DNA from: Pelagicoccus sp. SDUM812003
Lineage (GTDB): Bacteria; Verrucomicrobiota; Verrucomicrobiia; Opitutales; Opitutaceae
Direction: 5' to 3'
Assembly (NCBI RefSeq): GCF_031127815.1
Contig: NZ_JARXHY010000012.1
Location: 124,001-188,000 of the forward strand
DNA length: 64,000 bases
A program made the position numbers and the translations under genes. Below the pieces are notes generated by a model. The model was given only the letters and a program-made list of their open reading frames with translations. It was not told the DNA's origin and did not search any database. Below, piece after piece: positions 33,956 through 44,015 of this stretch (its first letter is position 1; every line of letters starts with the position of its first letter).

Positions 33956-36661
33956 TCAGCTCGGCACGCCGAGCAGGGATTCGATCAGCTCCAGGAGCTT
34001 TCGGATGGAAAACGGCTTGTCGACGTAGGCGTCGATCTTCAGGCCCTTGCATTCCTCCGCTTCTTGCTGGGGAAGTCCGGACATCATGATAACCTTGATA
34101 TCTGGATACAGCTCGCGAACCCGTTTGACCACCGCGAATCCATTCGCTTTCGGCATGATCGAGTCGGTGAGCAGCAGGTCGATCTTCCCTTCGTTCTTTT
34201 CCGCGAGTTCGATCGCCTTGGCTCCATCTTCGCCGATGAGAAGGTTGTATCCGCTTTGTCCCAGGCCGAGCTCCAAGATTTCGCGGACCTGATCCTGATC
34301 TTCCGCCACGAGGATGGTTGGAAACTCGTCGCCGTCGGATACTTGAGCGCTTGGCATCCGAGCCTGGTGGTCAGTGTTCTCCTCCTGAGGAATTTCTTCG
34401 TGCACCTGCGGAAAGTAGAAGGAAAACTCGGTGCCTCGTCCGACCTCGCTATCCACCATGAGGTGACCGCCATTGCTTTGTATGATGCCGTAGACGATAG
34501 ACAGCCCCAGCCCCGTTCCGGCTCCTTTCTTGGTGGTGAAGAACGGCTCGAAGATCTTCTCCAAGGTCTCCCGCGCGATGCCTTGGCCATTGTCGCGTAC
34601 TGAAACCTTGGCATAGCGACCCTCCTTGGGCTGGCCAGTGATGCAGATCTCGTTGCCCGTGAGCTCGACTTCGCTTGTATTCAAAGTAACGATACCCTCG
34701 TTCGAATTGATGGCTTCCTGCCCGTTCACCACGAGGTTCATGATAACCTGTTCGATCTGCGAAGGATCGACGCGAACGTTGCAAAGCTGGGGTTCGAGCT
34801 GAGAGGTGAACTGAATATCCTTTTTCAGGATACGGGAAAGCATTGGCGTAAGGTTGCCTACGATGTCGTTGAGGTTCGCCACGACAGGCTTGTCGCTTTT
34901 CCCTCGGCTGAAGGATAGCAGGCGACTGGTGAGTTTGCTGGCGCGATCGGTTATCTTCAGTATCTCGTGGGCGTAGACGTGATCCTTCTTGGTCAAGTCG
35001 CGCGAATTGCAAAGCAGTTCGCTGAAGCCGCGCAAACCGGCCAGAAGGTTGTTGAAATCGTGAGCGATTCCTCCGGCGAGACGGCCGACCGCCTCCATGC
35101 GCTGGGCGTGTCGAAGCTGCTCTTCCAGGGCCCGTTTTTCGGATACGTCGCGCAAGGTGACGAAAAGGGCCATCGCTTCGCCGATCGGCGTGCGATTGAC
35201 CGAGAGCTCGACTGGACGGCGATCTCCTGAGCTGGTGACGATGACTCCGCTTTCGCGAATGGACCGATCATCCTGCTCGACCAGCGTATTGAGATTCTCG
35301 ATATCGAGAAAGGTGCTGTCGACGCTGACCTCGTCGAGCTTTCGTCCCACGAGGCGCTTGCTGTCGAGCAAGGACACCGCCGCTTCGTTGGCCTCGATGA
35401 TGACGCCGTCCTTCGGCGAAAGCAGGAGCAGGGCGTCGTTTGAGTTGTCGAAAAGGGAGCGAAACTTGATCTCGTTTCGGAGGATGGCGTTCTGCGTCTT
35501 CTTGGTTTCAGTGATATCCGTCTGGAATAGGATGAAGCGAGTGATCTGCCCGTTTTCGTCCACCAGTGGATTTCCGTCGACCCGCACCCAGTACGGAGCT
35601 CCATTTTTCTTGTACTGAACCAGCTCCGCGTGAAAGGCCTTGCCGCGGCGCATGCGGTCTCGCACGTAGTCGGTGGCGCTCTGATCGGTTGCTGGCCCTT
35701 CCAGCAGAGTGTAGGGGATTTTTCCGAACACCTCGTCGAGCTCGTATCCGCTCACTTCCGTGAAGGCGTGGTTGCACCAGCTGATGCAGTCATGCGAATC
35801 GGTGACCAGGATGGAAAGCTGGGCCTTCTGTGCGAGGTAGGAAAAGAGCTTCAGGTCGTCGATGACGTTGGTCGCTTCGGTTTCGTCGCGATGCATGCCG
35901 ACCACCAGCTCTCTGCTCCGTTCTCCGCTCTCCGCAGTGCGGCGTCTGGCGATGGTGGATAGGTAGCGGATGGATCCGCTGAGCGAACGAACCCGGTAGA
36001 TCAGATTCACGCTCGATATCTTGCCGGAGAGAAGCTGTTCGAAACTGTCGCGAAACCGCGCCTTGTCCTCGTCCTCGATGCGGGCGATCCAATCCTCGAG
36101 GCTGACGCTCTCGGCGACGCCGTCGGTCCGGGAGTTCGCGACAGAGGAGAGCACCAAAAAGCAGCGTTGATCGACATCCATGGACCACAGCTCTATGCCC
36201 GAATCGACGATTTGGGCCGGGCCCGATTTGGTGCCGTGCGTGTGCTGGTGAATCGGTTCGAAATAGCAGAGGGCCACAGGGCGGGCGTTTTTCTGCTCCT
36301 GCTTTTCGAACGTTACGCAGTAGGGCCGCTTGCTGATCCCGTTGGTCAGTTGGAGCCGCAGGTAGGCTTCGGATTCGTTGGACTGCTTGAAGAGCGATGA
36401 AAGAATCGACTTGAAGCGTCGCCGCTGCGCCTTGTCGAGGTGCTTGCAATCGTCGATGGAGCAACGCTTCCGAGTGGGAAGACCGAGCAGGGACGCGGCG
36501 AAGGCGTCGCTGTCTAGGACGAGAAGCGAGTCGTCCACCAGGGCGCACGAGGCGCCTTCTTCGGGGAGCTTGTCCAATGCGCTTATTTCGAGCTCCAGCT
36601 GCTCCAGCATGGCAGAGGAATCCTCTGGACTCGCAGTGCTCGCTGATACGTTTTTCGCCAT
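33956..36661 (-). CDS. Multi-PAS hybrid histidine kinase with C-terminal receiver
   Basis: 901 residues, no clear membrane segment, so a cytoplasmic sensor. Four PAS-like regions can be seen (about 25-130 degenerate, 150-275, 285-410, 415-530), the third with a LOV-like stretch ([18 protein letters not shown]) but without the flavin-binding Cys. Then HisKA with His in GGIAHDFNN (about 560), HATPase with N box [11 protein letters not shown]1 DNGQGI and G2 [12 protein letters not shown] (to about 770), and a receiver (about 785-900) with LLLTDSIMP phosphoacceptor and DKPF Lys. It starts 190 bp from the divergent M20 peptidase gene. No partner regulator is adjacent, so phosphotransfer is likely internal or to a distant partner. 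Confidence 0.93.
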   Translation of the reverse strand: MAKNVSASTASPEDSSAMLEQLELEISALDKLPEEGASCALVDDSLLVLDSDAFAASLLGLPTRKRCSIDDCKHLDKAQRRRFKSILSSLFKQSNESEAYLRLQLTNGISKRPYCVTFEKQEQKNARPVALCYFEPIHQHTHGTKSGPAQIVDSGIELWSMDVDQRCFLVLSSVANSRTDGVAESVSLEDWIARIEDEDKARFRDSFEQLLSGKISSVNLIYRVRSLSGSIRYLSTIARRRTAESGERSRELVVGMHRDETEATNVIDDLKLFSYLAQKAQLSILVTDSHDCISWCNHAFTEVSGYELDEVFGKIPYTLLEGPATDQSATDYVRDRMRRGKAFHAELVQYKKNGAPYWVRVDGNPLVDENGQITRFILFQTDITETKKTQNAILRNEIKFRSLFDNSNDALLLLSPKDGVIIEANEAAVSLLDSKRLVGRKLDEVSVDSTFLDIENLNTLVEQDDRSIRESGVIVTSSGDRRPVELSVNRTPIGEAMALFVTLRDVSEKRALEEQLRHAQRMEAVGRLAGGIAHDFNNLLAGLRGFSELLCNSRDLTKKDHVYAHEILKITDRASKLTSRLLSFSRGKSDKPVVANLNDIVGNLTPMLSRILKKDIQFTSQLEPQLCNVRVDPSQIEQVIMNLVVNGQEAINSNEGIVTLNTSEVELTGNEICITGQPKEGRYAKVSVRDNGQGIARETLEKIFEPFFTTKKGAGTGLGLSIVYGIIQSNGGHLMVDSEVGRGTEFSFYFPQVHEEIPQEENTDHQARMPSAQVSDGDEFPTILVAEDQDQVREILELGLGQSGYNLLIGEDGAKAIELAEKNEGKIDLLLTDSIMPKANGFAVVKRVRELYPDIKVIMMSGLPQQEAEECKGLKIDAYVDKPFSIRKLLELIESLLGVPS

Positions 36662-36704
36662 TGAAGAGTAAGGTTTTTAGGAGGAAGGTGATAGCCAGCC
36701 GGAT

Positions 36705-36753
36705 CCCGAGCTCGGGTTAGAGTCGAGCTGGTGAGAAGGTAGCCAGACTCGAC
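36705..36753. repeat. Palindrome plus hairpin in the divergent kinase/peptidase promoter region
   Basis: CCCGAGCTCGGG (36705-36716) is a perfect 12-bp palindrome. Directly after it, GTCGAGCTGG (36722-36731) pairs with CCAGACTCGAC (36743-36753) with one bulged base. Both lie between two divergent genes and could be regulatory sites or a 5-prime-UTR fold. Weak evidence only. Confidence 0.3.
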
Positions 36754-36853
36754 TTCGTAACAAGGCGTTCCTACAGTTTTATGAGTATTTCATCCGCCTG
36801 TGGAATATTCCCCTATACCTTTGTTTCCGAGTTGTACTAGGGTGTGCGCCCAT

Positions 36854-37996
36854 ATGAGGCGTGATGACAGCGGAGAATCTGCGGGTGAACTACTTTCGAA
36901 ACTAGTTGCCATCGAGAGCGTGAATCCAGTCTACGGGGGATCGGGAGAAGATGCCGTCGCCAGCTTCGTGCAAGGCTGGCTAGAGGAGCGCGGTATCCAG
37001 TTTTCAACACATGAGCTAGTCCCTGGGAGACGAAACGTAGTGGCTCGTATTGGTCCTTTGGATGCTCCCGCTTTGCTGCTTGAAGCGCATATGGACACGG
37101 TCGGAGTCGCTGGCTGGGCCAATGGGTCTCCTTTCGAACTGCAGGAACGAAGCGGTAGACTCTATGGCAGGGGGGCGTGCGATACCAAAGCCAGCCTGAG
37201 CTGCTTCATGCTGACCCTTGACTACTTCCATCGAAATCCTGGCGAGCTGTCAGGCGCCCTGGTGTTCGCCGCGTCGGTCGACGAAGAAAGCGAGCAGATC
37301 GGAGCGTACCAGCTGGCGGAACTGAAACGGGACCTCAACATCGACCGGGCCATCACGGGAGAGCCTACCAGAAGCGACGTGGTTTCCCGGCACAAGGGAG
37401 TGGGCAGGTATCGCATCGAGCTAGGCGGCAAGGCGGCCCATGGATCGACGCCCCATCTCGGCGAGAACGCGATTCTCAAAGCCGCCAAGGTCTGCGCGGA
37501 GCTGGGCGATCTGGCGGATCGGCTCCGAGCAGGTCCTGGTGAGATGGAGATCGATCTGGGCAGCCTCAACATCGGAGCAATCGAAGGGGGCATCGGGTTC
37601 AACGTAGTGCCCGATCGTTGCGTCATCGATCTGGATCGACGCTACGGGATTCGGGAAACGCCAGCCGATGGGCGGAGCCAATTCGAGGCGATCTGTTCGC
37701 GCTGGCAGGGCGCCAGGCTGGAGTCGCTCATCGAGCGTCCGGCCCTCACGGGCGAGAATTCCAAGGCCTTCGTGCAGTCCATGCTGAGGGCGGGCCGCGC
37801 CTCCGGCGTCGCGATCGAAGAAAGGGAGGTCGCCTACATGACCAACGCGGTGGCTTACGAGGAGGCCGGCATGCAATCCCTCGTTTTCGGACCTGGGGAT
37901 ATCGCTCAAGCCCACAAGAACGACGAGTTTATCGAAGTCGGAGAGATGGAGCGCTGTCTGAAAATCCTCCGAACGCTGCTTCGGGCTGAATGCTGA
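36854..37996 (+). CDS. M20-family metallopeptidase (ArgE/DapE/ACY1-like)
   Basis: 380 residues from the ATG at 36854 (an in-frame GTG at 36800 would add 18 residues of unlikely sequence). The di-zinc M20 motifs are present in order: His-x-Asp in LLEAHMDTVGV, Asp in GRGACDTKASLS, the Glu-Glu pair in ASVDEESEQIGA, a Glu in GEPTRSD, and the late His in DIAQAHKNDEF. The inserted dimerisation domain (about 185-300, GGKAAHGSTP) is complete. The family removes N-acyl groups from amino acids (N-acetylornithine deacetylase, succinyl-diaminopimelate desuccinylase, aminoacylase). ArgE-like features (HAVHGSTPH-like loop) fit an acetylornithine or acetyl-citrulline deacetylase, but no arg genes are nearby. 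Confidence 0.88.
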   Translation: MRRDDSGESAGELLSKLVAIESVNPVYGGSGEDAVASFVQGWLEERGIQFSTHELVPGRRNVVARIGPLDAPALLLEAHMDTVGVAGWANGSPFELQERSGRLYGRGACDTKASLSCFMLTLDYFHRNPGELSGALVFAASVDEESEQIGAYQLAELKRDLNIDRAITGEPTRSDVVSRHKGVGRYRIELGGKAAHGSTPHLGENAILKAAKVCAELGDLADRLRAGPGEMEIDLGSLNIGAIEGGIGFNVVPDRCVIDLDRRYGIRETPADGRSQFEAICSRWQGARLESLIERPALTGENSKAFVQSMLRAGRASGVAIEEREVAYMTNAVAYEEAGMQSLVFGPGDIAQAHKNDEFIEVGEMERCLKILRTLLRAEC

Positions 37997-38154
37997 GAAT
38001 CCCCGCATTTTGTGAGTCCATCTGACGTTCCTGAGTGAAACACCCCAGCTGAAGGGCAAGCTTTCTCAGTGAATTCTTCAATCGCGAGCTAAATGCCCCG
38101 TCGACCAAGGACGATAGAAGAGGGAGGTTAACACGTTCCTAGCTTCTCAAAGAA

Positions 38155-38691
38155 ATGGTTATCGGTTTCATCGCCCTCGCAATCGCAGCAATCGCCATCG
38201 TCTACATGGTCTTGCATAGCTCCAACTCCCCGAAAACGTCTATCGTGGATGTGGTTGGCTATATCGACGGCAGGACGGTGGAGGTAATACACGAAAAGAG
38301 GAAGGAAAGGGTGATCCTGGCTGGTATCGGATTTCCTCCCGGCGACCAGCGCTCCGAAAAGGACTGCGCCGAGGTGGTGGAGGATGTGGTGGTCGGACGC
38401 CGGCTCTACATGGAAGTCCATCGTGAGGTCGAAGGTTGCCGCTACGTATCGCTCAAGTCCTCCAACGGAGACTGCTTGAACGCCATGATGCTCAGCAAGG
38501 GCCTCGCTCGCTACGAATCGACGGGCATCGGCTACATCGCCCCGCTGGTGGAGGCCGAAAGCAAGGCCAAGACGGCTGGAGTAGGCGTCTGGGATAAGAA
38601 TCGCGAGTTGTTCAAGCACCTATCCGACGTCACCGACGACGATCACTACACGGATAGTTCGGTGGACGAATTCGCATCGGATCGCGACTAG
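38155..38691 (+). CDS. Membrane-anchored staphylococcal-nuclease-fold protein, catalytic residues apparently lost
   Basis: 178 residues. One N-terminal membrane anchor (about 3-20), then an SNase-like OB fold (about 30-150): VDVVGYIDGRTVEV, RVILAGIGFPPGD, a helix (CAEVVEDVVVGRRLYMEV), DCLNAMMLSKGLARYE, and the closing AKTAGVGVWDKN. The family motif at the active site normally reads GIDAPE followed by an Arg, a Glu and a DRYGR Arg; here the Asp of GID is Gly and the DRYGR segment is EGCRY, so nuclease activity is doubtful. The C-terminus is acidic. It probably binds nucleic acid or protein at the membrane surface. It has 158 bp free upstream and is likely monocistronic. Confidence 0.75.
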   Translation: MVIGFIALAIAAIAIVYMVLHSSNSPKTSIVDVVGYIDGRTVEVIHEKRKERVILAGIGFPPGDQRSEKDCAEVVEDVVVGRRLYMEVHREVEGCRYVSLKSSNGDCLNAMMLSKGLARYESTGIGYIAPLVEAESKAKTAGVGVWDKNRELFKHLSDVTDDDHYTDSSVDEFASDRD

Positions 38692-39030
38692 GGAGCGAAC
38701 CCTTCCCTCGCCGGTCCATCCCGCTCGAGCGAGGGCCAAGCTCTCGCCTGCGGCGAAACCAAACTCCGACCTGCCCCACGCGAACGCGGACAGGCGCGGT
38801 TCCGCCCGGTTTCATCGTGCCAGGTTTTTCCACTCATCAGCGGAGCGATCGAACCCGCGCCGAACAGGGGCCCTGTTGGATCCGTTGTCAGGCAGGTGGC
38901 GCAAACCACAAGCGGAGCGATCAGTGGCTACTTGCGGTCTGCGAAGTCTGGCGAACCGTCAGGACTCGACGCAAAAAAGCGCCACCCGTCTTGAGAGGAT
39001 GACGCTGCTTGAAAGTCGGGTCCGCTTCGA
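38692..39030. other. Gene-free stretch with short inverted repeats
   Basis: About 340 bp with no supportable gene. It holds CCCTCGC/GCGAGGG (38705-38711 with 38729-38735) directly after the SNase-like gene, AACAGGG-G-CCCTGTT (38863-38877), a twice-repeated AGCGGAGCGATC (near 38839 and 38911), and the terminator of the converging coiled-coil gene. Confidence 0.4.
38973..39008 (-). terminator. Intrinsic terminator of the receiver/coiled-coil gene
   Basis: On the minus strand AGCGTCATCC pairs with GGGTGGCGCT (some G-U pairs) across a short loop, followed by TTTTTT. It lies just downstream of the stop at 39031. Confidence 0.75.
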
Positions 39031-40761
39031 CTAGAAGGAAGAGCGACGTCCGATGCGTAGCGGCCCGCGGCCTGCCTTCTTCTTTTCGAAATCCGGCTTG
39101 CCCCAGCTGCTGGGATCCTTGGGCTGCCCGTCTGGGCCCTTGCCTTCGGCGCCTTGCGGCGTGGAAGCGGGAGCTGACGGGGAAGGTGCGCCTTGCTCGA
39201 TTCCGTTGGATGGAGGCGGAGCGCTGGGCTTCGGATTGTGGGCCGCAGAGTTCACCTCTATCGGATCGAGCGCGGAGGAATCCGGCTTCGGCAAGGCGTT
39301 TTCCATGTTTCCGTTCTGGATGGTTTTTTCCATCTGCTGGAGGTACGCCTCCATCTTTCGGAGCTCGGCTTGCTTGCTCTGCAGGTCCTGCACGTCCTCC
39401 TGGAAGTTTTGGCGGGCTTGCTCGAACTGTCGAATCTCGTCCTTCAGAGAAGCCTGATCCACCTTGAGCTTCAATTGCTCCTCCTTGATCTGGTTCTGAA
39501 GCTCACGCAGCGAGACCTCCGCATCGCGACGCTCCACCTGCAGCTCGCGCTGATTCTTGGTATGCGTCTCCTGAGCCATGCGCTTCTCGATCTCGAACTG
39601 GTCGATCTTCTCGCTTAGCTTGTGCTTTTCGATCTCCAGCAAGCGCCTTTCCTCCTCCAGAGCTTCGCGCTCCGGCTGGCTGAGGTTTTGGGGCTCCCGA
39701 GCTTCCTCGAGCTCTCGCTCGCGTTGCTGGATGAGAAAGTCCTTCTGCGAAATCTGCTCCTGGGCGTCCTGAAGCCGATCGTTCAGCTCGCGCACCCGCG
39801 CTTCGAGCTCCGCGACCGCGGAGTCGCCTGCCTGAGCGGCTTCCAGCTCGCGCTCCAGATCCTTGATGCGAGCCGCCTGCTCGAGGCGCTTCTCGTTCAT
39901 CTTGGTCCGCTCGACCTCGAATTCCTGATTGAGCTGGTACAAGGCGGCCGGGTTGGCGTCGAGGTTGTCCTTTACCTCCTTCTGCGCCTCTTCCAGCTCG
40001 ATCTTTTGCGCTTCCAGCTCGGCGATTTGCGTTTCGAGATCCACCTTTTGCTGGGCGATCTTGGATGAAAGGTCCTTGATGCGCTTTTCGCGCTCGTCGA
40101 GCTCGGCCGCTCGTTCCGCGATCTCGCTATCGGTGCTATGGTGACCGTTCTCGTTTTTGAGCTCCTCGATCATCCGCTTGGATTTTTCGAGGTTCGAGAT
40201 AGCGAAGGAAAGCTCGCCGCTGATGCGATCGCGTTCCTTCAGCGCTTCATCCAGCTTGAGCCGCATCTGGGCCACTTCAGCGGAGCTCTCGATGCTGCCG
40301 CCACGGGCTCTCCCGCCGCCGATGGTGGACTCGAGCATTCTTTCCACCTCGAGAATATCCTGCCAGGTCACTTCGTTTTCCGGTTCTTCGGTGGTCGGAG
40401 CTCGGAAAAAGGAGTGCGTGGTCTCGATGACTTTCTGCAGGTCGTTGGGGTTGTGCACCACCTCGTTCACGCCTGCCCGGATGCAGCTGATGACTGTCTC
40501 CAGATTCTCTTCGTCGGAGAGGTAGAGGACCGGGAGGCTGGGCTGCGCCTCCTTGAGGGTGGAAACGAGGCCGAGGTCGGGCTGGTTTTCGGGCAGAACT
40601 CCGTCGGTTATGGCGAGATCGAAACGCTGGTGCCTAGCCGCTTCCACCGCTTCGCCAGCGGTGGCGTGCGTGCAAATCTGATAGCCCGAACCCGCCAGCA
40701 GGAAGGACAGGGCCTTCGCCTTCTGCCGATCCCCGCGAACGATTAGAATCTTCTTATTCAA
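39031..40761 (-). CDS. Degenerate receiver domain fused to a long coiled coil
   Basis: 576 residues, cytoplasmic. An N-terminal receiver fold (1-120) keeps the phosphoacceptor position D53 (LAITDGVLP) and S82, but the acidic pair is broken (IVRGD instead of IVDDD) and the conserved Lys is Asn104 (VVHNPND), so phosphorylation is doubtful. Residues about 160-480 are a nearly continuous coiled coil (heptads rich in Glu, Lys, Leu, Arg), and the tail (about 490-576) is Pro/Ser-rich with a basic end (RRSSF). It resembles cell-organising scaffolds (FrzS/PilZ-type or CC-REC proteins) more than a signalling regulator. A separate unit, transcribed alone, with a good terminator. Confidence 0.85.
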   Translation of the reverse strand: MNKKILIVRGDRQKAKALSFLLAGSGYQICTHATAGEAVEAARHQRFDLAITDGVLPENQPDLGLVSTLKEAQPSLPVLYLSDEENLETVISCIRAGVNEVVHNPNDLQKVIETTHSFFRAPTTEEPENEVTWQDILEVERMLESTIGGGRARGGSIESSAEVAQMRLKLDEALKERDRISGELSFAISNLEKSKRMIEELKNENGHHSTDSEIAERAAELDEREKRIKDLSSKIAQQKVDLETQIAELEAQKIELEEAQKEVKDNLDANPAALYQLNQEFEVERTKMNEKRLEQAARIKDLERELEAAQAGDSAVAELEARVRELNDRLQDAQEQISQKDFLIQQRERELEEAREPQNLSQPEREALEEERRLLEIEKHKLSEKIDQFEIEKRMAQETHTKNQRELQVERRDAEVSLRELQNQIKEEQLKLKVDQASLKDEIRQFEQARQNFQEDVQDLQSKQAELRKMEAYLQQMEKTIQNGNMENALPKPDSSALDPIEVNSAAHNPKPSAPPPSNGIEQGAPSPSAPASTPQGAEGKGPDGQPKDPSSWGKPDFEKKKAGRGPLRIGRRSSF

Positions 40762-40930
40762 AACTGGTCCTGTGGTTAGAGTTTAAGTGTAGGAAAGGTG
40801 TAGAATCACTCTTCCAACCTATTCGGTTCCACCCGCTGATCCTGAAGAGCTTAACGAGCTTTTTACCCGCTTTTGATTCAGTAGAAACCACCCTCGAGCA
40901 TTACATATTCTTACATACGGAAAGCACTAG

Positions 40931-40936
40931 TATAAT
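40931..40936 (+). promoter_or_regulatory. Candidate -10 element for pckG
   Basis: TATAAT at 40931-40936, 63 bp before the pckG start, in an AT-rich 230-bp gap between two divergent genes. No convincing -35 hexamer is seen at the right distance, so the assignment is tentative. Confidence 0.3.
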
Positions 40937-40998
40937 AAATGCTTATCCGAAGGGCGGCTCCGTTGCTCTTTTATTAATTTCATTTACGCTTTTCTGTG

Positions 40999-42813
40999 AT
41001 GAAAACAAGAAGCTCTAATACCCCTCTCACTGATAATCAGCCGCTTATCAAGTGGGTTGAGAAGATGGCGGACCTGTGCAAGCCGGACGCCATCCACTGG
41101 TGCGACGGCTCTCAAGAGGAGTACGACGCGCTATGCGAGCAAATGGTTCTCAAAGGCACTTTCGTTAGGCTGAACGAGGAAAAGCGCCCCAATAGCTATT
41201 GGTGCCGATCCGACCCCTCGGACGTTGCCCGCGTGGAAGATCGAACCTTCATCTGCAGCCTCAGCGAGGATGCGGCAGGTCCGATGAACAACTGGCGCGA
41301 ACCTGTCGAAATGAAGAAGCAGCTCAAGGCTCTCTTCCATGGCTGCATGCGTGGGCGTACCCTCTATGTCGTGCCGTTCAGCATGGGGCCGATCGGTTCT
41401 CCCATCTCCCACATCGGCATTCAGATCACGGATTCGCCCTATGTCGTGGTGAACATGAAAATCATGACCCGCATGGGAAAGGACGTTTTGGACAATCTTG
41501 GCGACAAGCGCGTTGTGCCCTGCATGCACTCGGTGGGCATGCCGCTCGCTCCTGGGCAGGAGGACGTGCCATGGCCCTGCGAACCAGATCCTCAAAAGAA
41601 GTACATCGTGCATTTCCCGGAAGAGCGTGCCATCTGGTCTTACGGAAGTGGATACGGAGGCAACGCCTTGCTGGGCAAGAAGTGTTTCGCCCTGCGCATC
41701 GCATCATGCATGGCCCGAGATCAGGGGTGGATGGCGGAGCACATGCTCATCCTGGGGGTAGAGGACCCGAATGGCGAGAAGACCTATGTCGCCGCCGCTT
41801 TCCCTAGCGCTTGCGGAAAAACGAACTTCGCGATGCTGATCCCGCCAAAGTCCTTCAAAGGATGGAAGATCTGGACCGTGGGGGACGACATCGCCTGGAT
41901 CAAGCCGGACGAGTTCGGCCGGCTCCGAGCCATCAATCCGGAAGCGGGATTCTTCGGCGTCGCCCCGGGAACCTCCTACAAGACCAATCCGAACGCCATG
42001 GAGTCGATCAAGGAAAACGCGATCTTCACCAATGTGGCGCTCACCGACGATGGCGACGTCTGGTGGGAAGGCATGGATGGCGAGCCGCCGGCCCACTGCA
42101 TCGATTGGCAAGGAAACGACTGGACGCCCGCCAGCGATCGGCCCGCAGCCCACCCGAACGCGCGCTTCACCGCTCCGGCAGCCCAGTGTCCGACGATCGA
42201 TCCCGCATGGAACGACCCCAACGGGGTGGAGATCAGGGCCATCATCTTCGGTGGCCGTCGCATGACGACTATACCCCTGGTTTTCCAGGCCTTCAATTGG
42301 TCGGACGGCGTATACATCGGAGCAACCATGGGATCCGAGATGACGGCTGCCGCCTTTGGAAGCGTGGGCAAGGTCCGGCGAGATCCGATGGCCATGCTGC
42401 CGTTCGCTGGCTACCATATGGGCGACTACTTCCGTCACTGGATCAAGATGCAGCGCCGCATCCGCGAAACGCCTCGCATCTTCCATGTCAATTGGTTCCG
42501 CAAGGATGAACAAGGAAACTTCATCTGGCCGGGATTCGGCGAAAACATGCGCATCCTGAAGTGGGTCGTCGAGCGCGCCAGAGGACATGGCAACGCTCGG
42601 GAAACACCCATCGGATGGGTTCCGCACTACGCGGACATTGACTGGGAGGGCCTGGACTTCCCAAAGGAAAAATGGGATCAGATCATGACGGTGGATCGTG
42701 ACGCCTGGAAGAGCGAGGTCATCATGCACGACGAGCTCTTCCTCAAGCTGCATGATCACTTGCCGAAGGAACTGATCTTCGAGCGGGAGCTTCTCATCTG
42801 CCGCCTCTTTTAG
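40999..42813 (+). CDS. pckG: Phosphoenolpyruvate carboxykinase (GTP)
   Basis: 604 residues from the ATG at 40999 (an overlapping GTG three bases earlier gives one extra residue). Decarboxylates and phosphorylates oxaloacetate to phosphoenolpyruvate, the entry step of gluconeogenesis. GTP-type signatures: the P-loop kinase motif in [16 protein letters not shown] (about 282-297) and the following GDDIAWIK metal/nucleotide segment, plus the ACGKT-type active-site Cys and the PNCPFG-like stretches near the N-terminus. Length is normal for the GTP enzyme and the sequence lacks the ATP-type signature. It converges on the sigma factor gene with a shared terminator. Confidence 0.96.
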   Translation: MKTRSSNTPLTDNQPLIKWVEKMADLCKPDAIHWCDGSQEEYDALCEQMVLKGTFVRLNEEKRPNSYWCRSDPSDVARVEDRTFICSLSEDAAGPMNNWREPVEMKKQLKALFHGCMRGRTLYVVPFSMGPIGSPISHIGIQITDSPYVVVNMKIMTRMGKDVLDNLGDKRVVPCMHSVGMPLAPGQEDVPWPCEPDPQKKYIVHFPEERAIWSYGSGYGGNALLGKKCFALRIASCMARDQGWMAEHMLILGVEDPNGEKTYVAAAFPSACGKTNFAMLIPPKSFKGWKIWTVGDDIAWIKPDEFGRLRAINPEAGFFGVAPGTSYKTNPNAMESIKENAIFTNVALTDDGDVWWEGMDGEPPAHCIDWQGNDWTPASDRPAAHPNARFTAPAAQCPTIDPAWNDPNGVEIRAIIFGGRRMTTIPLVFQAFNWSDGVYIGATMGSEMTAAAFGSVGKVRRDPMAMLPFAGYHMGDYFRHWIKMQRRIRETPRIFHVNWFRKDEQGNFIWPGFGENMRILKWVVERARGHGNARETPIGWVPHYADIDWEGLDFPKEKWDQIMTVDRDAWKSEVIMHDELFLKLHDHLPKELIFERELLICRLF

Positions 42814-42876
42814 GAAGGAAACGCCACCGCCTTGTCCGAGCCGCCACCGGAATCGCCCTCGTTGCTCGGACAAGCA

Positions 42877-42913
42877 AAAGCCCTGTCACCAGAAAACGGT
42901 GACAGGGCTTTCG
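42877..42913. terminator. Bidirectional terminator between pckG and the sigma factor gene
   Basis: AAAA, then AGCCCTGTCACC (42879-42890) pairs with GGTGACAGGGCT (42898-42909) across a 7-nt loop, then TTT. Twelve base pairs without a mismatch; it serves both convergent genes. Confidence 0.85.
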
Positions 42914-42953
42914 ATGTGAAACCCAATTCGGAAACCGTATTCGATTTCGTCAG

Positions 42954-44015
42954 CTACGAGCGCGACGCCGTGGCTTCGTAGAATTCCTTGAAGACTTCCA
43001 TGCGTTGGCGTTCGCGATTCTCCTCTTCGATCTCTTCGAGCGTGTGCTGACGCTCCTTGCCGGCCATGACTTTGCGCATGCGCGAGAGAGCGATGTTCTG
43101 CAGCTGGCGAACGCGTTCGCGAGTGATTCCGAAAAGCTGCCCGACTTCTTCCAGGGTCATGGGCGTTTCGCCATTGAGTCCGAATCGAAGCTTGATGATT
43201 TCCGCTTCGCGCTCGTCGAGATTGGAAATCATCTCCTGCAGGTCCATGCGTAGCGACTTTTCGTGGAGATTTTCGTACGGCGTAGGGGAATTGTCGTCGC
43301 CCACGATTTCGCCAAATTCCGTGCCTTCGCCATCGTCGCCCACCGGAGCGTTTAGCGACGCCGGACGCACGCTGACCGATTTCAGATGGGAAACCTTGTT
43401 GACGGGCAATTCCAGCACTTCTGCCAGCTCCTGATCGGTAGGCTCACGACCGAGCTCTTCGGTCAGCATCATGGCGGTCTTGCGCATGCGCGAGATCTTG
43501 TCCACCAGATGGACCGGGAGGCGGATGGTTTTGCTCTGGTTGGCCAAAGCTCGTTTGATCGACTGCTTGATCCACCACGCTGCGTAGGTGCTCAGCTTGC
43601 CGCCTTTTTCCGGATCGAAACGCTCGACCGCCTTGATGAGTCCAATGTTGCCTTCGCTGATCAGATCGAGCACCGGAAGGCCGAAATCCTTGTAGTCGTG
43701 GGCGATCTTCACCACCAGGCGAAGGTTCGACTTGATCATGAGGTCCCGCGACTCCTTGTCGCCGTTTCGGATACGCCGCGCTAGGGATATCTCCTGAGAC
43801 GGGGTAAGGAGCGGAATGCGACCGATCTCCTGTAGGTAGATTTTGATGCTGTTTCGCTCGAGATGCTCGACTGGAGCGGGTTTCTCGGACGGCTCGGTAA
43901 AGGATGGAGGGGTAGTTACGGACTGCGCCGATTCTGATCTAACGTGTTTGCTTTCAGCACTCTGCGAGTTGGAAGGATCGACGTTCAATCGCTCGGTAAA
44001 CGCTTTTTTAGGCAT
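42954..44015 (-). CDS. RpoD/SigA-family sigma factor
   Basis: 353 residues. After about 55 variable residues it shows region 1.2 (SIKIYLQEIGRIPLLT), region 2 (about 90-160: NLRLVVKIAHDY, DLISEGNIGLIKAVERFDPEKGGKLSTYAAWWIKQSIKRAL), region 3 (about 165-260) and region 4.2 (about 295-325: LEEVGQLFGITRERVRQLQNIALSRMRK), so it recognises -10 and -35 promoter elements. It lacks a long region 1.1 acidic domain and is short for a principal sigma factor; it may be a group 2 (RpoS-like) factor or a compact primary one. Its upstream region is 645 bp long and AT-rich with a strong hairpin (see there). Confidence 0.9.
   Translation of the reverse strand: MPKKAFTERLNVDPSNSQSAESKHVRSESAQSVTTPPSFTEPSEKPAPVEHLERNSIKIYLQEIGRIPLLTPSQEISLARRIRNGDKESRDLMIKSNLRLVVKIAHDYKDFGLPVLDLISEGNIGLIKAVERFDPEKGGKLSTYAAWWIKQSIKRALANQSKTIRLPVHLVDKISRMRKTAMMLTEELGREPTDQELAEVLELPVNKVSHLKSVSVRPASLNAPVGDDGEGTEFGEIVGDDNSPTPYENLHEKSLRMDLQEMISNLDEREAEIIKLRFGLNGETPMTLEEVGQLFGITRERVRQLQNIALSRMRKVMAGKERQHTLEEIEEENRERQRMEVFKEFYEATASRS

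Noticed and set aside
33956-36661. Blue-light photoreceptor reading of the LOV-like PAS
   Set aside because: The conserved adduct-forming Cys is absent.
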